Assembly: GCA_028065135.1 (NCBI GenBank)
Contig: JAPTWR010000168.1
Span: forward strand, 1,598-24,831
DNA from: Acidithiobacillus sp.
Lineage (GTDB): Bacteria; Pseudomonadota; Gammaproteobacteria; Acidithiobacillales; Acidithiobacillaceae
Length of the DNA stretch: 23,234 nucleotides
Direction: 5' to 3'
Shown: in pieces, positions 1 to 6,565 of the stretch
How the letters are laid out: the number at the start of each line of letters is the position of its first letter
Position numbering within the stretch: position 1 is the stretch's first letter
The notes under the pieces: generated by a model
The model's input: the letters and a program-made list of their open reading frames with translations, nothing else
Database searches by the model: none
What the model was told of the DNA's origin: nothing
Position numbers and translations under genes: made by a program

Positions 1-11
1 CGCCAATTGCG

Positions 12-584
12 TTAGGTGCTTGCCGCATGGCCGCCATTTTTACTCACCGCCGCCAGATAGGACCAGGAAAAACCGGGGCCTGGATCCCATTTACGACCGG
101 GGGCAATGTCCGAGTGTCCCACCATACGTTCAGGATTCATACCCGGGAATAGGCCCTGCAAGTCTTTCGCCAATGTCGCCAGACGCTGATACTGGATCGG
201 CATGAATGTAGTACTTTCACTGCCCTCCAACTCGACGCCGACACTATAATCGTTACAGGCTGGGCGGCCCTGCCACGCAGACGCCCCGGCATGCCAGGCG
301 CGCTGAAATACACCGACGTGCTGCCACAAGGTACCATCCCGTTCGATAAAAAAGTGTGCGGAGACATGCAAGTCGCGCAAAGCGCCATAGTACGGATAGC
401 TACCGAAGTCCAAAGTCCCCATGAAAAAACGCTGCACGTCACCGCTACCAAAGCTCTCAGGCGGGAGGCTGATGGCATGCACCACCAGCAGGTCCACCAC
501 CGTGCTCACCGGACGTTCGTCGTGGTAGGGCGACGGCGCGCGCTGCGCCTGACGGTGCCAACCCGTATCGTCCCAGGCCGTCAT
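12..584 (-). CDS. ampD: 1,6-anhydro-N-acetylmuramyl-L-alanine amidase
   Basis: A 190-residue N-acetylmuramoyl-L-alanine amidase of the zinc Amidase_2 family. Family members cleave the lactyl-amide bond of anhydro-muropeptides in the cytoplasm during cell-wall recycling. The AmpD signature is visible: H36 in LLVVHAISLPP, H157 in VGHSDIAPGRKWDPGPGF and D167 fit the three zinc ligands, and E118/E120 in the VGVELEG stretch and K165 lie in the usual active-site region. There is no signal peptide, which agrees with a cytoplasmic recycling enzyme rather than a periplasmic amidase. The length is close to that of enterobacterial AmpD. The ATG overlaps the TGA of the upstream thioredoxin-like gene (ATGA), so the two are probably translationally coupled and co-transcribed with leuA. 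No AmpR/AmpC regulator is visible nearby, so a link to beta-lactamase induction is not supported. Confidence 0.93.
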   Translation of the reverse strand: MTAWDDTGWHRQAQRAPSPYHDERPVSTVVDLLVVHAISLPPESFGSGDVQRFFMGTLDFGSYPYYGALRDLHVSAHFFIERDGTLWQHVGVFQRAWHAGASAWQGRPACNDYSVGVELEGSESTTFMPIQYQRLATLAKDLQGLFPGMNPERMVGHSDIAPGRKWDPGPGFSWSYLAAVSKNGGHAAST

Positions 585-916
585 GGCATTTCTTCCGGTG
601 GCTGGTCAGTCATCGCTGCCAGCCACCGGTCTAACGCATGCGCCCGCGCTTCCACCTGAATGGGGCGCTGATAATGGCCATCCCGGAAAAGAAAAAGCGC
701 GGGCAGATGATAGACATTCAACTCCTGAGTGATCCCCATATCGATCCCTGCGTCGACCTCCCAGACTTGCAAACCACTGCGGGCAGCCTCGTAATCCGCT
801 AGCAACTTGCGCCAGATCCGGCAGGAATGGCAACCTGCGGAGGTAAAAAAAAGGATGATTAGTCCTTGGGTCGTCGCCATGCGCTGCCAAAAACCCAACT
901 CCGATACCGTTTCCAT
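581..916 (-). CDS. Small thioredoxin-fold protein with CHSC motif
   Basis: A 111-residue single-domain thioredoxin-like protein. Visible features are the beta strand LIILFFTSAGC, a C29-H-S-C32 redox motif, and a cis-proline (P72) in YHLPALFLFRDG, the order expected of a thioredoxin fold. The CHSC motif is not the CGPC of canonical thioredoxin, so it is more likely a thioredoxin-family reductase or isomerase of unknown partner. No signal peptide is seen. The reading frame stays open upstream to an ATG at 955, but that start has no ribosome-binding site. The ATG at 916 is preceded by GAGGAG at 6-nt spacing and starts the conserved fold, so I chose it. The gene lies 77 nt downstream of leuA and overlaps ampD by 4 nt. 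The substrate is unknown. Confidence 0.85.
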   Translation of the reverse strand: METVSELGFWQRMATTQGLIILFFTSAGCHSCRIWRKLLADYEAARSGLQVWEVDAGIDMGITQELNVYHLPALFLFRDGHYQRPIQVEARAHALDRWLAAMTDQPPEEMP

Positions 917-922
917 GAACTT

Positions 923-928
923 CTCCTC
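923..928 (-). promoter_or_regulatory. Ribosome-binding site deciding the thioredoxin-like start
   Basis: GAGGAG on the minus strand, 6 nt before the ATG at 916. No comparable site precedes the in-frame ATG at 955, so the shorter protein is preferred. Confidence 0.75.
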
Positions 929-993
929 AGAAGTGGAAGTCACGCCCGGCGTCATTGGCGGGCAATGGGATTGAGGGGAAAGGCCATGTCGCC

Positions 994-2535
994 CTAGATC
1001 TGCGGATGCCGCCGCTCTTGGGGTTGTTGCAGGCGGTTCAGGGCCGAAAGATAGGCTTTGGCGCTGGCGAGGACGATGTCCGTATCCGCTCCCAGACCAT
1101 TCACGATGCGTCCGTTCTGCTGCAAACGCACCGTGACCTCCCCTTGGGCGTCAGTACCCGTCGTGATGGCATTGACTGAATACAGTAACAATTGCGCACC
1201 GCTTGCCACCACCGCTTCGATGGCCTTGAAGGCGGCGTCCACTGGTCCTCCACCCATGGCACCGGCGGTCTTGGCCACGCCTTCCACCAAAACCTCCACC
1301 TGGGCTTCGGGATGGGTACCCATCTCCGAGCAAACGCGTAGATAACCCAAGCGATAGCGTTCTGCCTGTTCCTCTTGCATATCCTCATTGACCAACGCCT
1401 GCAAATCCTCGTCGAAGATTTCGGCTTTGCGATCGGCCAGGTCTTTGAAGCGGGCAAAAGCCACGTTCAACGCCTCCCCCTCCAGATGAATACCGAGGGC
1501 ACCGAGGCGTGCTCGCATGGCCGCCCGACCCGAGAGCTTACCCAGGGTCATCCGGTTGGCGGCCCAACCCACATCCTCGGCACGCATGATCTCATAAGTT
1601 TCGCGATGTTTGAGGACGCCATCCTGATGAATACCTGACTCATGGGCAAAGGCATTAGCACCGACAATGGCCTTGTTGGGTTGCACCGGGAAACCGGTAA
1701 TGGTGGACACCAATTTGCTGGTAGGTACGATCTGGCTGATGTCGATACGGGTATCACAGGCGAAGACATCAGTCCGGGTCCGCACAGCCATGACAATTTC
1801 TTCCAGGGCTGCATTGCCCGCCCGCTCGCCCAATCCGTTAATGGTGCACTCCACCTGACGCGCACCATGCTGCACCGCCGACAGCGAGTTTGCCACCGCC
1901 AAACCCAGATCGTTGTGGCAATGGATGGAGAAGATCGCCTGGTCGGCATTGGGCACCCGCGCGCGCAGGTTGGCGATGAGTTGCCCGAAGCGGTCCGGGA
2001 GGTTGTAACCCACCGTATCCGGGATATTGATGGTACGTGCTCCGGCGTCGATCACCGCCTCGATAACCCGGCAGAGGAAGTTCTCTTCGGAACGCCCGGC
2101 ATCCTCCGGCGAAAACTCCACATCATCGCAATACCGCCGGGCAAGCTTCACCGCAGCCACCGCCCGATCCAAGACCTCGTCGGGAGACATGCGCAATTTG
2201 GCCTGCATGTGTACCGGACTGGTGGCAATGAAAGTGTGGATGCGCCCCGCCGCTGCACCAGCGATGGCCTCCCCGGCGCGGCGGATATCAGCGTCCCGGG
2301 CACGGGCCAACGCACAGATACGGCTGTCCTTTACCGCCGCGGCGATGGCCTGCACCGCAAAAAAATCGCCGTTGCTGGCGGCGGGAAAGCCTGCCTCGAT
2401 GACATCCACGTGCAAACGCTCCAGGGCCTTGGCGATACGCAGTTTTTCATCGCGCGTCATGGCCGCGCCCGGCGACTGTTCTCCATCGCGCAAGGTAGTG
2501 TCGAAAATAATCAAATGTTCTTTGGATAAACTCAT
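994..2535 (-). CDS. leuA: 2-isopropylmalate synthase
   Basis: A 513-residue LeuA that condenses 2-oxoisovalerate with acetyl-CoA, the committed step of leucine biosynthesis. The N-terminal TIM-barrel domain (about residues 8-275) opens with [18 protein letters not shown], carrying catalytic R16 and metal ligand D17. The other metal ligands H205 and H207 are in SIHCHNDLG, and GLGERAGN (235-241) is the usual family signature. A linker with the HESGIHQDG motif follows, then a C-terminal allosteric domain (about 370-505) of the kind that binds leucine, so feedback inhibition is likely. The length is close to enterobacterial LeuA. The start is preceded by GGATGA and a short leader with a TATAAT box. 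No leuBCD genes are adjacent, and no leader peptide or attenuator is visible. The thioredoxin-like gene and ampD follow on the same strand. Confidence 0.97.
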   Translation of the reverse strand: MSLSKEHLIIFDTTLRDGEQSPGAAMTRDEKLRIAKALERLHVDVIEAGFPAASNGDFFAVQAIAAAVKDSRICALARARDADIRRAGEAIAGAAAGRIHTFIATSPVHMQAKLRMSPDEVLDRAVAAVKLARRYCDDVEFSPEDAGRSEENFLCRVIEAVIDAGARTINIPDTVGYNLPDRFGQLIANLRARVPNADQAIFSIHCHNDLGLAVANSLSAVQHGARQVECTINGLGERAGNAALEEIVMAVRTRTDVFACDTRIDISQIVPTSKLVSTITGFPVQPNKAIVGANAFAHESGIHQDGVLKHRETYEIMRAEDVGWAANRMTLGKLSGRAAMRARLGALGIHLEGEALNVAFARFKDLADRKAEIFDEDLQALVNEDMQEEQAERYRLGYLRVCSEMGTHPEAQVEVLVEGVAKTAGAMGGGPVDAAFKAIEAVVASGAQLLLYSVNAITTGTDAQGEVTVRLQQNGRIVNGLGADTDIVLASAKAYLSALNRLQQPQERRHPQI

Positions 2536-2564
2536 GGGTCATCCTTTCCAGATCGTTTGTCGTG

Positions 2565-2593
2565 ATTATATCGCGTTGGCGGGTTTTCACGAA
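2565..2593 (-). promoter_or_regulatory. Candidate sigma-70 promoter for leuA
   Basis: The minus strand shows a perfect TATAAT (2565-2570) with a weak -35 TTCGTG (2588-2593) at 17-nt spacing. Transcription would start near 2558 and give a leader of about 22 nt before the leuA ATG, too short for an attenuator. The poor -35 suggests an activator or moderate strength. Confidence 0.5.
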
Positions 2594-2654
2594 GGATGCG
2601 CCGATCTGCCCGCATTCCGCAAGAGCGCGATACGGTTTGCTCACCTTTGAGCCG

Positions 2655-2750
2655 CTTTTTTACGATATCCCGCTCCATACGCATTTGCGCCAATTCCTTC
2701 CGTAGCTGTTTATTCTCACCCTCCGGTTCGGCCATTATGCGCGCTCCGGG
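2655..2750 (-). pseudogene. Remnant of IS3-family transposase OrfA
   Basis: The minus-strand translation holds the segment GENKQLRKELAQMRMERDI followed by VKK. This is the leucine-zipper tail typical of IS3-family OrfA proteins (ENxxLRxEL...MERDILKKA). An A6G heptamer (A AAA AAG in the OrfA frame, 2655-2661) sits exactly at the end of the match, like the programmed -1 frameshift sites of this family. After it, the -1 frame meets a stop within five codons, and no OrfB (DDE integrase core) follows. The N-terminal helix-turn-helix part is also missing. It is therefore a non-functional fragment. The family call rests on the motif only. Confidence 0.55.
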
Positions 2751-2783
2751 CGCACCCATCGATTTCCCGCCACGCGCGGCTGA

Positions 2784-3047
2784 AGAGAACCCGGGCTTCT
2801 CTGGCTTGACGGCCAAGGCACGGACCGAAGATGGCCGGGAGTATCCGTTGGGGCACAGCGTCATGCGCTGGAATGGCAAGAGCTGTATGTGCTCAAACAC
2901 GATTCCGGTCTGTCGATGGCCGGATGGCTGCAGCGCGCCAAACAGTGTGGCGCAATCACCGAGACCGCCCACCTTTCGAGTGATGCCAACATCTTGATCG
3001 ACCCAGTCACAACGACTACTTGGCATTGGCGCTTGGTGCACCAATAG
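2784..3047 (+). pseudogene. Fragment resembling the C-terminal end of an ImmA/IrrE-type protein
   Basis: A plus-strand frame is open from just after a TGA at 2781 to a TAG at 3045, with no good start codon or ribosome-binding site. From about 2865 it reads ALEWQELYVLKHD then SGLSMAGWLQRAKQCGAITE. This fits the C-terminal pattern W..L..LK...G.SM..L..RA..LG.I of ImmA/IrrE (COG2856) metallopeptidase proteins, which are often fused to Xre-type DNA-binding domains in phage or toxin-antitoxin contexts. The HExxH metal site would lie upstream and is not present. I take it as a 3' fragment of a lost gene. The match is short and could be chance. Confidence 0.35.
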
Positions 3048-3053
3048 TCCCTG

Positions 3054-3095
3054 CCAGAAACACAAATCCCGCAGTAGCACCGCCACCACGGGATT
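3054..3095 (-). terminator. Terminator-like hairpin downstream of the phosphoribulokinase gene
   Basis: On the minus strand, AATCCCGTGGTGG, loop CGGTG and CTACTGCGGGATT form a 13-bp stem, followed by the T-rich TTGTGTTTCT. Three of the pairs are G-U and pair only in RNA made from the minus strand, which gives the hairpin a direction matching the phosphoribulokinase transcript. A second, weaker inverted repeat (CTGAGG / CCTCAG, 3099-3124) overlaps the stop codon. The T-tract is interrupted, so termination efficiency is uncertain. Confidence 0.6.
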
Positions 3096-3120
3096 AATCT
3101 GAGGTTAAGCCTGCATGGCC

Positions 3121-3993
3121 TCAGATAGAGTCGCGCATGTCTTCCAGCATCTGTTCAATACGCGGCCCAAGGATGACTTCCATCGCGAAACCCATCTTGG
3201 TTCCTGGGATTACCAAGGTATTAGAACGAGACATAAAACTACCCGGCAACATTTGCAATAGAGCGGGGAAGTTCGCTTCCCTATGGTCACGAAAGCGGAT
3301 GACCACCATGCTTTCGTCCGGTGTCGGAATATCGCGGGCAATGAAGGGATTGGACGTATCCACCAGCGGTACACGCTGGAAATTGATGTGGGCGCGTGAG
3401 AATTGCGGGGTAATGTGGTGAATGTAGTCCGGCATACGACGCAGAATGGTATCCACAATCGCCTCAGCGGAATAGCCACGCTGGGCATTGTCACGGTGAA
3501 TCTTCTGAATCCACTCCAGATTGACCACCGGCACCACACCAACTAATAGGTCGACGTAATTAGCCACGTCAACATCATCGGTCTTCACACCACCATGCAG
3601 TCCTTCATAAAACAGCAGGTCCGTACCAGATGGCATATCCTGCCAAGGGGTGAACGTACCCGGTGCGCTACCGCGCAGTTCGGCCTCAGACTCGTCGTGA
3701 ACGTAGTAACGCATCTGCCCATGACCGGTCTCACCATACTCGCGGAATAGCCGCTCCAGCGCTTCGAAATCATTGCCTTCCGGGCCAAAATGGCTAATGG
3801 TTTTACCATCAGCCGCCGCCTTGGCGATGGCTTCGCGCATCTCGGTACGGTTGTAACGATGGAAGCTATCACCTTCGATAATGACCGGGTTAATTTTCAA
3901 GCGCCTGAAAATGTCATGGAAGGCATGCTTGACGGTGGTGGTACCCGCCCCTGATGAACCAGTCACGGCAACGACGGGATGTTTCTTAGACAT
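3121..3993 (-). CDS. cbbP: Phosphoribulokinase
   Basis: A 290-residue phosphoribulokinase that phosphorylates ribulose 5-phosphate to ribulose 1,5-bisphosphate, the CO2 acceptor of the Calvin cycle. The P-loop is TGSSGAGTTT (11-20). D42, H45 and R49 in EGDSFHRYNRT and E130 in FYEGLHGG match catalytic or substrate residues known from Rhodobacter phosphoribulokinase. The length is that of the proteobacterial (class I, oligomeric, NADH-activated) type. I find no cysteine in the protein, so the thioredoxin-type disulfide control of plant and algal enzymes is impossible here. The start is preceded by AAGAGGT at suitable spacing. The gene follows metF after 159 nt containing its own candidate promoter. 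No RuBisCO or cbbR gene is in the window, so those must lie elsewhere. Confidence 0.96.
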   Translation of the reverse strand: MSKKHPVVAVTGSSGAGTTTVKHAFHDIFRRLKINPVIIEGDSFHRYNRTEMREAIAKAAADGKTISHFGPEGNDFEALERLFREYGETGHGQMRYYVHDESEAELRGSAPGTFTPWQDMPSGTDLLFYEGLHGGVKTDDVDVANYVDLLVGVVPVVNLEWIQKIHRDNAQRGYSAEAIVDTILRRMPDYIHHITPQFSRAHINFQRVPLVDTSNPFIARDIPTPDESMVVIRFRDHREANFPALLQMLPGSFMSRSNTLVIPGTKMGFAMEVILGPRIEQMLEDMRDSI

Positions 3994-4030
3994 GAGAATG
4001 TAACCTCTTTAGTGAATAAAATCTGCGGCA

Positions 4031-4063
4031 GTCCGCTCTACGGACAAAGCCCCGTTTTCGGGC
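4031..4063 (-). other. Paired small hairpins in the phosphoribulokinase leader region
   Basis: Two short inverted repeats stand side by side before the gene: GTCCG/CGGAC with a 5-nt loop (4031-4045) and a GCCC/GGGC stem closing over a TTTT loop (4049-4063). The first would lie in the 5' leader whichever promoter is used. If the candidate promoter at 4064-4091 is correct, the second would straddle the start site and act as DNA rather than RNA. Neither has a T-tract. Confidence 0.35.
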
Positions 4064-4091
4064 AGTTTAGCAAAGGACACTCGCCGGTCAA
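4064..4091 (-). promoter_or_regulatory. Candidate sigma-70 promoter for cbbP
   Basis: The minus strand has TTGACC (4086-4091), 16 nt, then TAAACT (4064-4069): five and four of six consensus matches. Transcription would begin near 4057, leaving a leader of roughly 63 nt. This would let phosphoribulokinase be made independently of the ahcY-metF transcript. Confidence 0.42.
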
Positions 4092-4152
4092 CATAAAACG
4101 CCGCCACAGAAGGCCTGTGCAATGGCCCGACGATAGATAGCGTCAATGATGA

Positions 4153-4971
4153 CTAGAGACTGAGGTTACGCCAAATCGCTGCCGTCGCTTCAGCCTGATT
4201 CAGGGTATAAAAATGCAGGCTCGGTGCCCCCTCCCGCAACAGTAGCCGGCACTGCCGGCTCAACAACTCAATTCCAAGCTGATACTGGGATTGCGGATCA
4301 TCGCTGTAGGCTTCCATTCGGCGTCGCACATACTGAGGGATGTCCGCTCCGCACATGGCAGAAAAACGGGATATCTGCTCAAAATTAGTGATAGGCATGA
4401 CGCCAACCACCACCGGCACATCAACCCCTTGCCGTTGCAAATCATCGCGCAACTGCAGATAGGCATCGGGATTGAAAAAATACTGGGTGATAATCGCATC
4501 CGCCCCCGCCCGCACCTTGGTCACCAGATGTGCCACATCATCACGAGCCGAAGTCGCCCGGGGATGGATCTCCGGATAGCCCGCCACATACACGTCAAAA
4601 CCACCAAAATGGCGGATAAATGCAACCAGATCTGCAGCATGCTGAAAGTGGCCGGGATTCTCCATACCTTCTGGTAAATCACCGCGCAGGGCAACGATAC
4701 GCCGTACGCCCTGCTTCTGGTAATCTTCGAGAATCTCCCGGATCCCCGCTTCCGTAGACCCGATGCACGAGAGATGCGGCACCGCCTCCAGATCATAATC
4801 CTGACGGATCATGGTCACGGTAGCAAAGGTCCGCTCGCGGGTGGACCCGCCCGCCCCGAAGGTCACCGAGGCATACTCGGGACCCAAGGGGAGAAGCGCG
4901 GTTATCGCCTCCCGCAGACGTTCCTCACCCGCGGCATTTTTGGGGGGAAAGAACTCGACGGAATGTGCCAT
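4153..4971 (-). CDS. metF: 5,10-methylenetetrahydrofolate reductase
   Basis: A 272-residue FAD-dependent MetF that reduces methylene-THF to 5-methyl-THF, the methyl donor for methionine synthesis. The N-terminal SVEFFPPK carries the conserved glutamate (E6) that acts in proton transfer in this family. ALRGDLP (D98) corresponds to the flavin-site aspartate, and VYVAGYPEIHP and ITQYFFNPDAY are the usual barrel strands. The length is slightly below the roughly 296 residues of E. coli MetF, the difference being at the N-terminus. The start codon overlaps the ahcY stop by one base (TGATG), which points to translational coupling. It therefore shares the SAH-riboswitch-controlled message of ahcY, and both enzymes recycle homocysteine to methionine. 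Confidence 0.96.
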   Translation of the reverse strand: MAHSVEFFPPKNAAGEERLREAITALLPLGPEYASVTFGAGGSTRERTFATVTMIRQDYDLEAVPHLSCIGSTEAGIREILEDYQKQGVRRIVALRGDLPEGMENPGHFQHAADLVAFIRHFGGFDVYVAGYPEIHPRATSARDDVAHLVTKVRAGADAIITQYFFNPDAYLQLRDDLQRQGVDVPVVVGVMPITNFEQISRFSAMCGADIPQYVRRRMEAYSDDPQSQYQLGIELLSRQCRLLLREGAPSLHFYTLNQAEATAAIWRNLSL

Positions 4972-6377
4972 CAGTAGCGGTACGCGTCCGCCTTGAAGGG
5001 CCCATCAACGGACACGCCAAGGTACTTGGACTGTACATCGGTCAGACGGGTCAATACCCCCGCAAAGCCTTCCACCATATAGCGCGCCACTTCTTCATCC
5101 AGAGCCTTCGGCAGAACGGTAACGGAGATGTGACCGGCCTTCTCCGCGGCAGGCAGATCGGCGAAACGCTCGCCGTACAGGTGAATCTGCGCCAGCACCT
5201 GGTTGGCGAAAGAACCATCCATGATTCGGCTGGGGTGACCCGTCGCATTGCCCAGGTTCACCAGACGCCCTTCGGAGAGGAGAATCAGGTAGTCATCACT
5301 ATCGGGATCAAAGGCCTTACCGGCAGCCGCATCACGGTAGACCTTGTGGACCTGCGCCTTCACTTCGTCCCAAGCCCAGGTTTTGCGCATGAAAGCGGTA
5401 TCGATCTCGTTATCAAAATGACCAATGTTACAGACCACGGCGCCCTTCTTGATGGCCTTGAGCATACCGGCGTCACAAACGTTGAAGTTGCCGGTAGCGG
5501 TCACCAGCAAATCCATCTGGCCCAGAAGATCACGATCAACGCTGGCATCCGTACCATCGTTGATGCCGTTTTTATAGGGCGACACGACTTCATAACCGTC
5601 CATGCAGGCCTGCATGGCGCAAATGGGATCCACCTCTGAGACGCGGACGATCATCCCTTCCTGACGCAGGGAAGCCGCCGAGCCCTTGCCCACATCGCCA
5701 TAGCCCAGCACCAGCGCGCGCTTACCGGAGAGCAGATGGTCGGTGGCCCGCTTGATGGCGTCACTGAGCGAGTGACGGCATCCATACTTGTTGTCGTTCT
5801 TGCTCTTGGTCACGGAATCGTTGACGTTGATGGCAGGAATTTTCAGGCTGCCTTTCTGGGCCATTTCCCAAAGGCGATGCACACCGGTAGTGGTCTCCTC
5901 GGAGACACCATGGATACCGGCCAGCAGCTCCGGATATTTCTGATGCAACAGGCCGGTGAGGTCTCCGCCATCATCCAGCAGCATGTTCGGGCGCCAGCCA
6001 TCCGGACCGGTGATGGTCTGCTCGACACACCACCAATACTCGTCTTCCGTCTCACCTTTCCAGGCAAAAACCGGAATACCCGCCGCCGCGATGGCCGCCG
6101 CCGCCTGATCCTGGGTGGAGAAAATGTTACAGGAGGACCAACGCACTTCCGCACCGAGCGCCACCAGCGTTTCGATAAGCACCGCGGTCTGGATGGTCAT
6201 GTGGATGCAGCCGGCAATACGCGCGCCCTTGAGGGGCTGCTGCGCCTGATATTTGCGGCGAATGGTCATCAATGCCGGCATTTCTGTTTCAGCGATGCGG
6301 GTTTCTTTACGTCCCCAATCAGCAAGGGAAATATCGGCGACTTTGTAATCAGCAGAACTTTTGAGCACAGCATTCAT
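4971..6377 (-). CDS. ahcY: S-adenosylhomocysteine hydrolase (adenosylhomocysteinase)
   Basis: A 468-residue NAD-dependent enzyme that splits SAH, the inhibitory by-product of methylation, into adenosine and homocysteine. Visible family motifs are [16 protein letters not shown] near the N-terminus, [17 protein letters not shown], the NAD-binding [24 protein letters not shown], and the C-terminal [17 protein letters not shown] and KADAYRY. The frame has an ATG at 6386, but AAGGA abuts that codon directly. The same AAGGA sits 9 nt before the ATG at 6377, so I take the latter (MNAVLKSS). An SAH riboswitch lies in the leader, so expression should rise with SAH. metF follows with a 1-nt overlap. 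metK, the SAM-producing gene, lies directly upstream on the same strand. Confidence 0.97.
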   Translation of the reverse strand: MNAVLKSSADYKVADISLADWGRKETRIAETEMPALMTIRRKYQAQQPLKGARIAGCIHMTIQTAVLIETLVALGAEVRWSSCNIFSTQDQAAAAIAAAGIPVFAWKGETEDEYWWCVEQTITGPDGWRPNMLLDDGGDLTGLLHQKYPELLAGIHGVSEETTTGVHRLWEMAQKGSLKIPAINVNDSVTKSKNDNKYGCRHSLSDAIKRATDHLLSGKRALVLGYGDVGKGSAASLRQEGMIVRVSEVDPICAMQACMDGYEVVSPYKNGINDGTDASVDRDLLGQMDLLVTATGNFNVCDAGMLKAIKKGAVVCNIGHFDNEIDTAFMRKTWAWDEVKAQVHKVYRDAAAGKAFDPDSDDYLILLSEGRLVNLGNATGHPSRIMDGSFANQVLAQIHLYGERFADLPAAEKAGHISVTVLPKALDEEVARYMVEGFAGVLTRLTDVQSKYLGVSVDGPFKADAYRY

Positions 6378-6386
6378 GTAAGTCAT

Positions 6387-6391
6387 TCCTT
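6387..6391 (-). promoter_or_regulatory. Ribosome-binding site deciding the ahcY start
   Basis: AAGGA on the minus strand, immediately adjacent to the upstream ATG (6386) but 9 nt from the ATG at 6377. Only the downstream start has workable spacing. Confidence 0.65.
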
Positions 6392-6432
6392 GAGCATGAA
6401 AGCGAGCGCAGTTTTACAGATGGGAAGCATAG

Positions 6433-6527
6433 GCCGAGCCTGATCGTCGCCCCCACCGCCTTTCCGGCCGGGAAAGCATCCAGCCGGGACGGCAAAGCGA
6501 GGCATGACGACTGCAGCGCCCCTCGAC
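6433..6527 (-). ncRNA. SAH riboswitch (ahcY motif)
   Basis: The minus-strand leader of ahcY contains CGAGGGGCGCTGCAGTCGTC (6525-6506) and, about 56 nt later, CAGGCTCGG (6442-6434). These match the two conserved halves of the SAH riboswitch (consensus near CGAGGAGCGCUGC and CCAGGCUCGG). Pairings are visible. P1 is GUCGAG (6527-6522) with CUCGGC (6438-6433). P2 is GUCGUC (6511-6506) with GACGAU (6448-6443). An internal hairpin CTTTCC/GGAAAG (6476-6460) fits the optional variable stem. Its place directly before ahcY is the known genomic context of this class, whose members switch expression on when SAH accumulates. I see no clear terminator between the aptamer and the start codon, so the expression platform (transcriptional or translational) is not resolved. 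Confidence 0.9.
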
Positions 6528-6538
6528 CCGATCTTCCA

Positions 6539-6555
6539 GCGGGGAGAACCCCCGC
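6539..6555 (-). other. Strong hairpin between metK and the SAH riboswitch
   Basis: GCGGGG and CCCCGC form a 6-bp all-GC stem with a 5-nt loop, 10 nt past the metK stop and 11 nt before riboswitch P1. It lacks a T-tract, so it is not a standard terminator. It could protect the metK 3' end or insulate the aptamer fold. Confidence 0.5.
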
Positions 6556-6565
6556 CAAGGCATTT

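Larger units (their letters stand above)
2594..3053. other. Decayed intergenic region between leuA and the phosphoribulokinase gene
   Basis: This stretch holds no intact gene. Frames on both strands are open for up to about 185 codons but read as nonsense except for two short recognisable patches. One is an IS3 OrfA-like patch on the minus strand (2655-2750). The other is an ImmA/IrrE-like tail on the plus strand (2784-3047). A perfect 12-bp palindrome, TTGGTGCACCAA, lies at 3033-3044. The two patches point in opposite directions, are both truncated, and look like remains of accessory DNA that once sat between leuA and the phosphoribulokinase gene. I see no terminal inverted repeats or target-site duplication that would bound a single element. 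Confidence 0.5.

Noticed and set aside
917..955. Longer start for the thioredoxin-like protein
   Set aside because: The ATG at 955 lacks a ribosome-binding site, whereas the ATG at 916 has GAGGAG at 6 nt.
1642..2529. A 295-codon open frame on the plus strand
   Set aside because: It is fully antisense to leuA, whose translation is unmistakable. The product is rich in His/Arg/Gly without a recognisable fold, as expected of a mirror frame in GC-rich DNA.
3033..3044. TTGGTGCACCAA palindrome as an insertion-sequence end
   Set aside because: No second copy or target-site duplication is visible nearby, so it cannot be called a terminal repeat.
2532..3089. A 185-codon minus-strand gene overlapping the leuA start
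   Set aside because: Only about 30 residues (IS3 OrfA-like) are recognisable. The rest runs through the cbbP terminator hairpin and the leuA promoter, so it is not an intact gene.
4031..4063. Terminator for metF from the two hairpins
   Set aside because: Neither stem is followed by a T-tract on the minus strand, and they sit nearer the cbbP start than the metF stop.
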